From Cordilura impudica (Eukaryota > Arthropoda > Insecta > Diptera > Scathophagidae): a DNA stretch of 64,000 bases. Under the pieces are notes generated by a model, which did no database searches, was not told the DNA's origin, and was given only the letters and a program-made list of their open reading frames with translations. Shown in pieces: positions 32,450-44,620 of this stretch (positions are counted from its first letter, which is position 1; each line of letters opens with the position of its first letter). The DNA is taken from assembly GCA_963682025.1 (NCBI GenBank), contig OY821520.1:137958738-138022737 (forward strand), read 5' to 3'. Position numbers and translations under genes: made by a program.

Positions 32450-34580
32450 GACAAGTCAACATCCACTTAAAGTATTTTTCAAAACGTTTATCTGTTTGAT
32501 TAAAAGGTTTAATTGGAAATTGGAAGCAACCAATATATTATGACTATGATTGCGTAATGTCAAAACAAATCTTAATATATTGAAGACAATGAAGCAGTGC
32601 GGCTTCACAATTGTGGCAATTGTATGCGATTTAGGAGGTGGAAATAGGAAACTGTTCAATGAACTAGAAATAGATTTCAATAAGCCTTGGTACGTTTGAT
32701 ACAAGTACGCATCTATCTGATTTATGTATATTATTATATTTTTAATTTTCCAGGTTTTTGTTCGACGACACAAAATATATTTGTCTTTAATGATTTACCA
32801 CATTTAATAAAACTCGTGAGAAATCATTTCATTGATAGTGGATTCATTATTGATAAGAAGGACGTCTGTCTCTCCAATCCAATGACTTGAAGATCACACG
32901 CAAAATGTCAGCGCAGAGTCTAATGCCGTTTTCTTTTCTGACAAAAAATGTCGGCCTTTTTTGCCTTTTTTCGAAAAGTGTATTTTTTTATATATTCTGA
33001 ATTAAGAGCAACCTTATACTATATATCAATCGAAATTCCTCAAAGTGCTGTGTTCATAAATGAAAAAAAATTTTTGATTATTATCCTCTTGTAAGTCATA
33101 GGGTGAAAATATTCAAAAAAGGGGAACAATGGGTAAATATTCTCACACTATGACCTGAAAGAAGTCAATGGCTGGAGTTTTTTGTGATTTACGAGGGCTT
33201 GACTTTGAGACCTTTCGATTGATGTATTAGATAAGGTTGCTCTTAATTCCGAATATATAAAAAATACACTTTTCGAAAAAAGGGCAAAAAAAGGGAGACG
33301 TTTTTTGTCAGAAAAGAAAACGGCATAAGTGTGGTTGGAGCTGAGAGGCAGAAGATTAAATTGGCTATCAAACTATTTTCGCACACAATTGCGCAATCCA
33401 TTACACGAGCTGCCAGTTTACGATATTTGACAAATTTAAATTGGAGCGAATGTAGCAAATTGTTCAAACTGGTAACTACTTATTTACTTTTTCAAATAGC
33501 AAAATTATTTTTGTGATTTTCCTTTAATAGACAAATGACTGGTTTGATGTCATGAATTCCAGGGTGCCGAGGCAAGATACTAGAGAGCGATCCCATGCTT
33601 ACGGTTTGGCACTGGACATGCAAAATAATATATTAAATGACATGGCCAAAATAATGTCAGAGATCCGCGTGATTGGAAAAAAGACAATGTTACCATTTCA
33701 GAAAGGTATACAATTATATTTAATTTTTAGAAATATTGGATTAAAATGTAATACGTTTATTTCACAGGCATCATTCAATCGATTAACGCATTAAAAATGT
33801 TAAAAATCGATATGAAGGATCGATATAACATTGAATATGTTTTAACGTATCGCCTCAATCAGGATGTGCTCGAAAATTTTTTTGGAATCATTAGATCAAA
33901 AAGCGGGCATCACGATCACCCCGATCGTCAGGAGTTCAAATTTAGACTTCGGTCATATATTCTGGGGTACAACGAAGGGATTTTAAGTTCACACGCAAAT
34001 ATCGAGGTCAACAATACTCCCGATTTCGGTGTATATAATTCTTAAACAGGTAAATCTCAACATACAATTTTAAATAATGCATTATTTAATTTTCCTTCTG
34101 GTTTCGTCAGGTACTATACTTAAGGATATAAATCCTAACATCGAAGAAGATTTATTTCAATCAGAAAGTAATGAAAATGAGTTTGAAGACCTGCAGCATG
34201 ACGGTTTGGAAAATTTGGCCTGCTATATTTCCAACAGATTGAAAAATGAAGCCCCAAATCTTGCAGTTAACCCTTTAGAGGACTCGACCTACCATGGGTT
34301 AATCACCTAAGTGAAGGTGGCTTAAGTAAGCCATCAAATTCATTAATGCAAACGTTGAAATCGTGTGATGAAATATTTTTAAAATTAAATGGTGAAAAAT
34401 TGTTGCTTACAAGCGGATATTTAAAAAAACTTTTGTTAGAAGCAAAAGACATTGAAGGAAGTGAAGAAGTGAAAAAACTTTTTTTTTAGATGTAGAATGT
34501 ACTTTAGAATAAGGTTCCTAAATGCCGAAATTGCTCAAAATATCAATAAACGAAAAAGAAAATTTAATAAAATAACATAA
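32450..34580 (+). mobile_element. P element, decayed, introns still readable
   Basis: Coding blocks in order: GLIGNWKQPIYYDYDCVMSK (about 32511-32570), FTIVAIVCDLGGGNRKL with the catalytic-type Asp, DDTKNIFVFNDLPHLIKLVR, HFIDSGF, then after a MITE KIKLAIKLFSHTIAQSITRA, YRLNQDVLENFFGIIRSKSG, HHDHPDRQEFKFRLRSYI, GLENLACYISNRL, WVNHLSEGGLSKPSNSL, ending near 34580. These are hallmark P-transposase (THAP9-like) motifs. Consensus GT-AG introns that restore the frame lie at 32690-32753, 33472-33530 and 33716-33767, and probably 34050-34110. Breaks are: missing N-terminal THAP domain, frameshifts near 32885, 34293 and in the T-run at 34480, and a TAA at 34043. Terminal repeats were not found. Confidence 0.85.
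32924..33325. mobile_element. 402-bp MITE, copy 1 (inside the P element)
   Basis: The ends TGCCGTTTTCTTTTCTGACA and its inverse TGTCAGAAAAGAAAACGGCA are perfect. The arms stay complementary well beyond (GAATTAAGAGCAACCTTAT near 33000 and its inverse near 33240), so it folds back over most of its length. TAA flanks both sides (32921-32923 and 33326-33328). Removing it with one TAA restores the P-element frame. The 3-bp TAA duplication suggests a PIF/Harbinger-type MITE. Confidence 0.85.
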
Positions 34581-35129
34581 GCACAGAACAATGGCCTTCT
34601 TAACTATTAATAATCAAATTTTTTATTGACTTTTATAGTAATCAATTTTTTTATTGACTTTTTATTAATAACTTTAATTATACTCTATTTTTATATACGA
34701 TTATGTTATGGAGCATTTATATTAAATCATTATGAAAATAATTGATTACACTTTTCTAATTATAGATCTTTTTATAAATGTATTATAGTATTTTTATTTG
34801 CTGTTATTTTATTTATGTTAAATTCAAGAAAGATAAATCGAAATTATTTTATTAAAATAATAATTTCCCTTATCTTATCTTAAAAAGAGAATCGGACGGA
34901 TAGTGTAATAGAAGGATTATCTTGAATAAATGCATTAATTTTAATAACTTGGCAAAAAATTGCTCCTTTAATATTAATTTGTATGTTATTTTTAAGTCAT
35001 TAATTATAATCTTAAAATAAATTAGCAAATTTATAAAAATAAAATTTTTTTTCTAACAAATAATTTTAGGAGAAAAGTAATAAATTGTCCCACTGTTACA
35101 ATGTTATTGTTTATGTATAAACATACACA
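34581..35129. other. AT-rich non-coding DNA
   Basis: No gene seen. The P element's 3' end should lie at its left. Confidence 0.4.
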
Positions 35130-35132
35130 TAA

Positions 35133-35621
35133 AGGTGCTATTACACGATGTGTTTTTTACATATGTACTGTCACTTTTTTTATCCATATGAAATTCCGCA
35201 TGTCTGTCAAAATTGTCATTAACATACGATTCATAATTTTTGCTATCACACGTGCATATGTATATCCGTATGACATAACCTCTAAATGTAAACAACAACT
35301 GATTTAATTTGTGAATTTACATAAATTTATTGTTAAAAAAAAAAATTATATATTAAATATTAAATAATATTAAACAATTTATTTTTCTTTCAATATTAAT
35401 CTTTATAATTTACTTTGTTTTTCTTTCGCCACAAGCAGTGTTGTATTTTCATATGTTTGTCATGCCAAAATAGAACCTGTTCTAATTGAAAAATGTACAT
35501 GTGACTTTCCTCATGTATTGTACATAAACAATGTTTCATATGTATCACACGATGTGTACAACTTTTGTTATGGGAAAATTTGACAGTACATATGTAAAAA
35601 ACACATCGTGTAATAGCACCT
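35133..35621. mobile_element. 489-bp MITE with perfect 41-bp TIRs
   Basis: The first 41 bases (AGGTGCTATTACACGATG at the end) are an exact inverse of the last 41. TAA is duplicated at 35130-35132 and 35622-35624. ACATATGT motifs recur inside. The frames 35101-35307 and 35298-35104 are non-coding. A TAA duplication again suggests PIF/Harbinger. The perfect arms suggest a fairly recent insertion. Confidence 0.85.
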
Positions 35622-35624
35622 TAA

Positions 35625-35929
35625 ACATAACAGTTTGACAGCTAAAAATTATTAGCCAATAGGAACACAGTTTGCGTGACGTCACGTGCCTGACCGGCGT
35701 AGATGGCGGGATGGGATGGCGTAATCTTGTATTCTACCATTCTTGATGTAAACATCATTAGTCTTTAGTCTTTTATTTCCGGTTGAGGGATAACACGTTT
35801 CAGTGGTTGTTTGTTGATCCGAGCGGTTGCTGATCAGCATGCATTTAGGTTATGTACCGAAATGCTTGCTTTCTGGTTATGTTACATAACCGTTCGCTTT
35901 GATAGTTTTAAGGATTGAAATCAAATGGC
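35625..35929. other. Non-coding DNA, locally GC-richer
   Basis: Contains GCGTGACGTCACGTGCC (with a TGACGTCA palindrome, about 35676) and GTAGATGGCGGGATGGGATG. No frame is supported. It could be a promoter fragment or a repeat. Confidence 0.3.
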
Positions 35930-36022
35930 TCTTCCTAACCTCACTTGCGAAGGCATAGGTTGTGTAGGGATCCATACGTCGTATAACCTGGCATTATGAC
36001 TAGCTGGAGCTAGCGCCAACCT
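35930..36022 (-). repeat. About 95-bp dispersed repeat, copy 2
   Basis: Inverse of 17418-17510, sharing CTTGCGAAGGCATAGGTTGT and GTCGTATAACCTGGCATTAT. Confidence 0.7.
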
Positions 36023-38729
36023 AACTATATTACAAAAAAAAAAAGATGCAAACATAAAACCCAGATGGAGGGTATCAAAGATTCGGCATTGCCGAATTTA
36101 ACACTTGTTTTGTTGTTGATTTGATTAAATACGGCAATGAAAATGAAACTGTTGCTTTTATTGAATAAAACTTTATTGATAAATATTCAAATATGGAACA
36201 AATACACATTTTTTAAGGTTACAAATGTTTGTTAATCATAAAGTGTTTTTCAAGTGTGTACGATGTATACGATACAATACAATAAACATTTAAACTAATT
36301 ATTATTATTAAATTTTTTAAGTATAATAAGGTAAAATACATATTCCTTTATTGGGGTGTATATATTTTTTATATTTTCATTTTGTATATGTATATATTTT
36401 TCTTTTATGTATAGATATATATATATATATATATATGTAATAAGTATATTTAATTTATTATTTTGGTTTTAAATTTAGTAAAGACAAGATAATATTCTTG
36501 TGTTGTGTTGGTTTTTATTATTGTATTTTAAAATAAAAATCTTAATGATTTTTTTTATATAAATATATAAACTTACATAATTTTATAATTTAAAATATTT
36601 TTTTTATCCTTTCTCTTATTTTTCTTTTACAAACCTTTTATAATTAAAATATTTGGTGTCCAATAGCTAGTAGTAAAATGTGATTTCTATTATTATCGAT
36701 TTTGTTTTTTTTTTATATATATGTATATATATAATAATTGTAATTCAACTCCAAATACAATTTGTTTAAAATAATAATAAAAAACAATAGAATCATGTAC
36801 ATATATTTTATATTATATTGATAAAAATTAAAAATTAAAAAAAGGCGTTAATAAAATTAAAAATAAAAATGTAAATACATATATATATTTTTAATTTTTA
36901 TTTATATATATATATGTATATAAATATATTTTTTTTTGTTATAAATTCGTTTTAACATGGACTAAGACACAGCAAAACTGTTTTTAAGCTATAAAACTCT
37001 AATACCAATTTTTTTTTTTTTTTTTTTTTTGGCAAATTTTTGTGAATTGTTTAAAAACTGCTAAAAATAAAAAAGAAACACTATTTCAGCAAGATAATGT
37101 AAATTTGTTGTTAGTTTTTTTGTATTTAATTATAGGAAATTTATAATAGAAAGTATCGAATAAATACATTTTTCAAATACATATTGTTCTGTGTTTAATG
37201 TTTTATTCTTAACTTTTCAAAAATTATTTTTGATATGTTTTTTATTTTTTTTTAGAAGAATCCTAATGCAAATGCTCTATATTTTGTTGCTTTCATAAAT
37301 AATTGTTCAATTTCCATTTATCTTTCGTTTCAATTCAATATTCTATTAATTTGTTATGTATGCTTGTTAGTATTTATTAAAATACTTTTAAATAAATATA
37401 TTTAAAATAACTTATTTTTTTTTTTGTAAACTTCTTCCCATTCATTTTAAATTTTGTTTTTATTAATAAATTAAAAAATATTGGTTCATTGCAACACTCT
37501 TTATTATATTTCTCGTAAATTGAATTATAATATTCCCATTATTTTATTTCAAAAAAAAATGTGGCCAAAGCTTATTGTCAGAAGCGTCTTTTATCTATTT
37601 TGCTATTTCGTTTTTGTTTTATTTGTAAACAAACAAAAAAAAATATTCATTAATAATTTGTTAGTTTTTTTTTGAACTAATAATCAAATATATATATATA
37701 TAGTCCAAAGATTATGCATTTATAAGTACTTCTAAAGAATTTTTTTTTTTTGTTTTTAATTAATTTTAAAAGATATAATAAAAACCAAAAATCGCTGAAA
37801 GTTCATTTAATAATTATTTAGTTGAGTAAAATTATTATACGACTTTACGTTTGATTTCCTTTTGGTCAGTATGTTAACAATTTTTCTTTAAAGTAATATT
37901 CATTTCTAACTTTTTAAAAAACGCAGGAAATATTTAATATTTTGATATGCTTTAAAAATTTGTATTTTTTTTTATATATTATTATTTATTTTTTTAATGA
38001 CAGCTGGAACCATTTGTAACATTGAAAGAACAAAGATAATTTGGTACCTTTTCTGTCGCCAAGACCAGTGTTTATATCCGAACATATAAAAAAATATATA
38101 TTAAATATGAACCTTTTAAAGATTTACGGTCTTATTCATAAAAAATTCTGATTTTGGCTTTAATGTATACATATGTAATTGAAAAAATATTGTTTTACAA
38201 ACCTTTAACAAGAATTTGTATTCATCAACAGTGCAATAACTATGAAACATTTATATTTCTTTTGTTTTTTTCAGCTGGTAAGATACTCTTCATTTAACTG
38301 CAAGTGGCACCTTTCAGTTTAAATTTTTTCAGTAATATATCGATTAAACTTTTAAGCGATGTAAAATAAGTTGTTATCGATAATTAATAATTTTACAAAT
38401 ACCATTGCTTAACGTGATAGATGAAATTAACAATGACATGGAAATAAAAATAATTTGCATAACTTTTTTAATAAGATTATGAAAAATATTCGAAATTCGA
38501 AAATTTACTATAATTTTTTTTGAAACTGTTACACGATCACGACTTTTTGTTTTGTTTGTAGTTTTATTTCGGCCCCAATCAATAAGGTCTCAAATTTGAA
38601 ATGAAATAAAGCACAAATTTTACAAATGAAATCAAGTTTTAGCAGCATGCAATTATTTATAACACAAACGTCCCATTTTATAATGAAAGTGAAGTAACAC
38701 CCTAAAAAAATTTTAAGACCAATCCGTGT
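36023..38729. other. AT-rich non-coding DNA with microsatellites
   Basis: GATTCGGCATTGCCGAATTT near 36078 holds a short palindrome. (TA)n runs occur at 36415-36436, 36710-36732 and 36880-36920, and T-runs at 37010-37031. Frame 37481-37675 has no motif. No gene, RNA gene or transposon was recognised. Confidence 0.45.
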
Positions 38730-39515
38730 TTATACCCTATACCACTATGTGGTTTGGGTATAATGACTTTGTGCTGCTGTTTGTAACAACCAAAAATATT
38801 TGACCTAGACCCATCTTTAATTATACCGATCGAATCAGAATCACTTTCTGAGTTGATTTAACAATGTCCGTCCGTCCGTCCGTCCGTCCGTCTGTGTGTC
38901 CATGTAAAGCTTGTAATCAAACTGCAGGTCGCAAATATGAATATATTTTGATGAAATTTGGTATATAAGCTTTTATCGGCCATGGGATGAACGCTATTGA
39001 AATTGGTGAGAATCGGTCCATGTTCAGACCTAGCCCCCATACACATTACCCATATGAAATCGACATAAATTGCCATAAGATCCAAATTGTCATATAGATC
39101 TTACTCAAATTGGGTTTGTATGCGTTCATTACATGCACTAATGAGTAGTCCAAAAATGATCACTTTGACCCCATATAGAGCTGCTTCCCGATCTTCACTT
39201 AAATCTATTAAAAAGCAAAAATATTGCACTGATTCTTCTCAAATTTTGTTTGTATATATATTTGCAAAATACAAGAGACTTTACCAAACATGATCAGGAT
39301 CGGTCCATTTTTGGACCTAGTCCCTTTATAGATATAGCATCCGATATGAACTTTTTCATATCTGCAGCCGATAAAATTAATAAAAATCCCACTCAAATTT
39401 GGTTTTTGCTTATTTTCAATGTCCAGTTAGTTGGGCCTAAGAGATAGGGTTTCTAAACGCATGGTATAGGGTATCGTATAGTCGGTCTAGACCGACTATA
39501 ATTCTCTTACTTGTT
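38730..39515 (-). mobile_element. Mini-me/DINE-like repeat, copy 3
   Basis: Inverse orientation of copies 1 and 2: TATACCCTATACCACTATG at the left, a GTCC run at 38865-38893, and the GGTCTAGACC palindrome at about 39480-39500, then CTTACTTGTT. Frames inside mirror those of the other copies and are not genes. Confidence 0.8.
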
Positions 39516-39835
39516 TTATATTGGGGCTTTTTTCAATTTGGAATAAGAGCCCAATTATTGGTGTTTCTTATATATAAATTTATGGGGCCTTATTTCAGCA
39601 GCATTTCATTTTATTTGTGCTTAATTTTTTTTGCCCATAAGCAATTTTCGTAAACTATTCAAATCATATTTAAAAAAATTTTTGTTACAGATTTTACCAG
39701 TTTTCAAGCAAATCATAAATATTGGATAAAAATTAATCCCGCAATCGTGTACTCAGTAGGACAACAGCGATAGCTAGGCGTCATATCTTACACGGCTTAA
39801 GCCAAGGGTTTATAAAATTGAGTTAATTTAGTTAA
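39516..39835. other. Spacer between two mini-me copies
   Basis: Unique-looking AT-rich DNA, with no gene seen. Confidence 0.4.
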
Positions 39836-40628
39836 TTATACCCTATACCACTATGTGGTTTGGGTATAATGACTTTGTGCTGCTGTTTGTAACAACCAAA
39901 AATATTTGACCTAGACCCATCTTTAATTATACCGATCGAATCAGAATCACTTTCTGAGTTGATTTAACAATGTCCGTCCGTCCGTCCGTCCGTCCGTCCG
40001 TCCGTCTGTGTGTCCATGTAAAGCTTGTAATCAAACTGCAGGTCGCAAATATGAATATATTTTGACGAAATTTGGTATATAAGCTTTTATCGGCCATGGG
40101 ATGAACGCTATTGAAATTGGTGAGAATCGGTCCATGTTCAGACCTAGCCCCCATACAAATTACCCATATGAAATCGACATAAATTGCCATAAGATCCAAA
40201 TTGTCATATAGATCTTACTCAAATTGGGTTTGTATGCGATCATTACATCCACTAATGAGTAGTCCAAAAATGATCCCTTTGACCCCATATAGAGCTGCTT
40301 CCCGATCTTCACTTAAATCTATTAAAAAACAAAAATATTGCACTGATTCTTCTCAAATTTTGTTTGTACATATTTTTGCAAAATACAAGAGACTTTACCA
40401 AACATGATCAGGATCGGTCCATTTTTGGACCTAGTCCCTTTATAGATATAGCATCCGATATGAACTTTTTCATATCTGCAGCCAAAAAAATTAATAAAAA
40501 TCCCACTCAAATTTGTTTTTGCTTATTTTCAATGTCCAGTTAGTTGGGCCTAAGAGATAGGGTTTCTAAACGCATGGTATAGGGTGTCGTATAGTCGGTC
40601 TAGACCGACTATAATTTTCTTACTTGTT
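39836..40628 (-). mobile_element. Mini-me/DINE-like repeat, copy 4
   Basis: Nearly identical to copy 3 and in the same orientation, about 1.1 kb away. Its GTCC run (39972-40004) is longer than that of copy 3. It ends with the palindrome and CTTACTTGTT. The copies differ at scattered bases, for example the target-proximal ends. Confidence 0.8.
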
Positions 40629-42640
40629 TTTTTTCTATTTCTATGTAGAATCATTAAGGATTAACATACATACATATAAGATACAAAATGATGAAACTCG
40701 TTATTAAATTATATTTGTTAAGACACTTTTGGTCGAACTATTTTTTGCTAAAGTTCTTTGATTAACTTTTAGATCGATTATAAAATAATAAAAGATTATT
40801 TTTTTTACCCTTAGTGATAATGACAACTTTCAAATTGTAAAAGGATCAAATAAAAGCCTAATGTCGTGTGTGTAATTATAGATCAGATACTTTAAACTTT
40901 ATATTGGCGAAAAAAGCAATATTTCATATCATTCTAACTTTATATAAGCTTATGTGTTAATAAATACAAATTTCTTAAATATATCTCTGTAAACTCTTAT
41001 GAATAAGACCGTACATTAAACAGTTTAAAGTATTTTTTTTTGTTTAAGTAAATCAAAATTATATAGTAAATTGTCATATTTGGTTATACATACATATTTA
41101 CATACAGCTTAATCGATAGAGAGTGGAGTGCAATTTTTGCAATTTAAGTTTTTTTTGTAAAATTTTTATTTTTTTTTATTTTTTTAAAAGTTTAGATGTA
41201 TGGATGTTTTGGTTGTAGTATATAAAATTTGAAAATTTCTAAAAAAATATAAATATCATGTATGTAATTAGTTTACATAAAATAAAATGTGATTAAGAAA
41301 AATTTTGATTTTTTTTTTTTTTTTTGTTAAATACCTGATTGCATTTGCAGTTAATTGTGATTTTCAAATTTTTTTTGTTGTTTTAGTTTTATTATTAATT
41401 TTATATTTGGTTTTTTTTTATTTTTGAGAAAATTTTAGGCAACAACATTCATTTAAATACCTTATATTTAAAAATTATTTTAGACTTTGTTGTAAATACA
41501 TTCCGTTTAATATATTTTTCCAATTTTTTTTTTCGTTTTTCAAGTAAACATTTATTTTGTAAATAACAATACCAACTACAATTAACACATTTTAGTTTTA
41601 ATTTTATATTATTTTTTTTTTTTTTTTGAGATACAATGAGCAAAATATTTCTGATACAATTTAAATATTAATATATTTGAATATGTTTTCTTTTTTAAAT
41701 TATAGGAGGGCACACGTAAGTATGTACGGTTTGTATAAATTTATATATATGTACATTTTTCTTTTATTAATTGTTAGTTTTTTTTTTTTTAACAACAAAA
41801 AAAATTGTGCATTTCTCTTAAAACAAAAGCTTTTTTAATTTCCTTAAGGGGTTTTAATTTTCTATTTTACGTAGTTAGTTATGAACTAACGATAATAAAA
41901 AATGATGCAAACAAAAATTAAAAGTAAAATGTTTGCTTTCACAACCGTATTTATAATTTAGCAAAACTGTAATTGGTTTCAAAGGTAACGTATTAAGTCT
42001 TTTTTTAATTAATAATTCTAAAATCATTTGGTCACTAAAATTAATTTTGAAAATTAACTAAAAACTAAACCTTTCTTTTAAATTAATGCGATTAAACCGT
42101 TTGATGACCTTTAAGCATTTTAAAATTTAGTAAGTATTACTTAGCTCATTAGATATTATGCCAATGTATAGAACGAGTAGAACGATTGTTATCTTAACTA
42201 ATCACAATTATCAAAATAGATTTTCATAATTATATACCAGCAACTTCTAATTTCGGTCAGTTTTCATTTTTACAAATATTGGCTTCAAACTTTTCAATGA
42301 TGAAATAAATTGGAAGGAATTATTTTTATTTAATTTTTTCTTTATAAAAATAACAAATTCAGTTAATGAAGTTTTATTGTCAGAATTAAAAAAAAAAGTG
42401 ACTATCGGCCACTTGGAACAAACTACGAGAATTATGAAAAAATACAACATTACCTTCTTCAGAAAAATGTATAATTTCTCGATAACTACTGGTCAAAATA
42501 TATGTAATATAAAATCAGTACGAGGGCTGTCTGATATGTATAGGCCCTTGAGAAGAAATGGCGTTACTAGAATTAAATTTCTACTAACCACAATATTTAA
42601 GATGTCAAAGCGCAATCCAAAATAGTTTTTGAGTCCGGAC
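40629..42640. other. AT-rich non-coding DNA
   Basis: Long T- and A-runs (for example 41310-41327, 41610-41630). Frames at 41449-41643, 42247-42450 and 42377-42625 have no motif I recognise. The end may include LINE sequence leading into 42655. Confidence 0.4.
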
Positions 42641-42654
42641 GAAAAGCGAATTTA

Positions 42655-42956
42655 ATACGCTACACTAGAGACCCTGCACAGAATATGGAGAGCGAACAAT
42701 ATAACCACTACCACAAAACTAAAAATCTTTAACTGTTGTATCAAATCGGTACTGTTGTATGGTTGCAGCACCTGGACTACAGTGCAATCTACACGCAGGA
42801 AATTGCAATCCTTCTGCAATAAGTGCCTGAAACAAATTCTGCGAATTTTCTGGCCGAACTGGGTAACCAATGAACAACTGCTCTTGATGGCTAACTGCAA
42901 GCGAATTGAATCAGAAATCTTCAGGCGCAAATGGACGTGGATAGGTCACATCTTGA
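42655..42956 (+). mobile_element. LINE reverse-transcriptase C-terminal fragment
   Basis: Frame about 42750-42956 reads SVLLYGCSTWTTVQSTRRKL, QSFCNKCLKQILRIFWPNWV, TNEQLLLMANCKRIESEIFR, RRKWTWIGHIL. This is the typical end of many LINE reverse transcriptases ('LLYG.ETW', 'R.ILRI.WP', 'RRKWRWIGH'). It is cut by the foldback element that begins at 42957. The upstream catalytic part is absent. Confidence 0.7.
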
Positions 42957-44090
42957 GTGAGTCAACTCAAAATTTACAATTTTTCAGTAGAGGCAAAAAA
43001 CGGTTTTTTTTTTAAATATTTACTATAAAATTTAAAAACAGTTGTTTCATTGTAAAGAATTACGAATAATAAGTATACAACAGTAGTTGTTTTTGCGATT
43101 TTTTCAGTGATCATCAAAAATAACAAGTTTTTTGGGTGTAACTCAATATATCTGTGGTTTTCTAGAATAACCGCGTATGTCATAAAATCAAAATGTTCAG
43201 GGGAGACAAAAAACTTTAAATTTGAAATTATGGGCTCGATATAAAGTTTTTAGGGCTTTTTATTTAACAGTCTTGTATGTATGGGCAATAAATACTTTAT
43301 ACAAAATTTTGAGTCAAAAATCTTCAGAGGAATGGATCCTGGAGAAGGACGAAAAAACAATATGTAAATTACACTTAAAGTGTGTGCAGATAAAATAACT
43401 TATGTCGACAAACGTCGTTTTCTTTGAAAAAGAAAACTACCAATGCTACCACCCATGCCCATAATTTGTTGGTGCTTTAAAAATGGATTTTTTTGTTCGT
43501 GTACAAAAAGTTAACGGGACTTAGGATGAGAATATAACAACGTATCAAAAATAATAGTGACAAAAAATAACAGAAATAAACACACAAGTTTTTATAAGTG
43601 GTTATAAACTGAAAACTAATCCAATATTATTTTGCATTTTTTTCATTAATAACAACGTATGTCGCTATGTGTCGTTTTCTGAGAAAATAATTTGTCAACG
43701 ATCAAACGTAGGTTGACATACGTCGAGAGTGCTGCAAATTAATTTAATAAACATTTAAGTTACGTCTTTATTTAAAGAAAAAACTCAGATATAGTCAATA
43801 TTTTTTTTTTAAAAAATTTAACACATGTAAAGAGCGTTAAAAATTAATATATTTGGCAGTTAACTCAAAACTGACAAAAATGGTCATACGCGGTTATTCC
43901 AGAAAACCACAGATATGTCTTTTTAGTGGATTCTAAAGAAGCTACTCTTAAACACAAAGAGGGTTACAACTGTATTTTTTTTGCGAAAGACTAGAAAAAT
44001 CGATGTAAGATTTTTACAGTGGATAGATGTGAACACTGTGTATCGTTTTCTTGCAAAAAGTGAAAATTGAAAAATTTTGAGTTGACTCAC
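42957..44090. mobile_element. Foldback element, 1134 bp, long imperfect arms
   Basis: The left end GTGAGTCAACTCAAAATTT is the exact inverse of the right end. A second block, ATATCTGTGGTTTTCTAGAA plus TAACCGCGTATG near 43150-43180, returns inverted at 43882-43915, so the arms are about 230 bp. TTGA (42953-42956) and TTAA (44091-44094) flank it, compatible with a decayed TTAA target as in piggyBac-type elements. No transposase frame. It interrupts a LINE fragment. Confidence 0.65.
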
Positions 44091-44384
44091 TTAACAGGTA
44101 CAGGTGCGATATATATATATACATATATATATATAGAGACCAAATAACATTTGAAGCAACGCAAAAGAAAGCGATTTTATCGGCCAACAAGTTCGTGACC
44201 ATAGTTTTAGAATCAAGTTGATAACCTTGAAATAGGAAAATCTATTAATGACGAATATTATTTAAAGTTACTTAATAATTTTAACAACATATAGCGGATT
44301 AAACATCTCCATTTCGCATACAAGATAATCATTATTAACCAGTTGAATATGGGGGTATATACATACTTGTGTCATTTGCATGAG

Positions 44385-44620
44385 TTAGGATAAGAACTGT
44401 AATTCACCGTATTCGCCAGATTTATTGTCCTGTGACTATTTTCTATATACAAACTTAAAGAAATAGCTGCGTGAAAAGAGATTTTGCTCCAACGATGAGG
44501 TCATCGCTGAAACATAGGCATATTTTGAAGTATTTGAGAAATCGTATTTGGAAACAATGAAAAATATTTCAGAAACGTTGAATGTCGAGCTAAAAATGAA
44601 CCATGTTGGAAATTAATTTT
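44385..44620 (+). mobile_element. Mariner transposase C-terminal fragment
   Basis: Readable with small shifts as SPYSPDL, CDYFLYTNLKK (third catalytic Asp in the .SDY-type motif), LREKRFCSNDEVIAET and AYFEVFEKSY. This is the end of a mariner transposase. The catalytic N-terminal two-thirds are absent. Confidence 0.7.

Noticed and set aside
35101..35307. Open frames on both strands at 35.1-35.3 kb
   Set aside because: They sit within the TIR arms of a MITE and have no protein motif.
37481..37675. 64-codon frame with a hydrophobic C-terminus
   Set aside because: F/L/V-rich composition arises from T-runs, and no motif was found.
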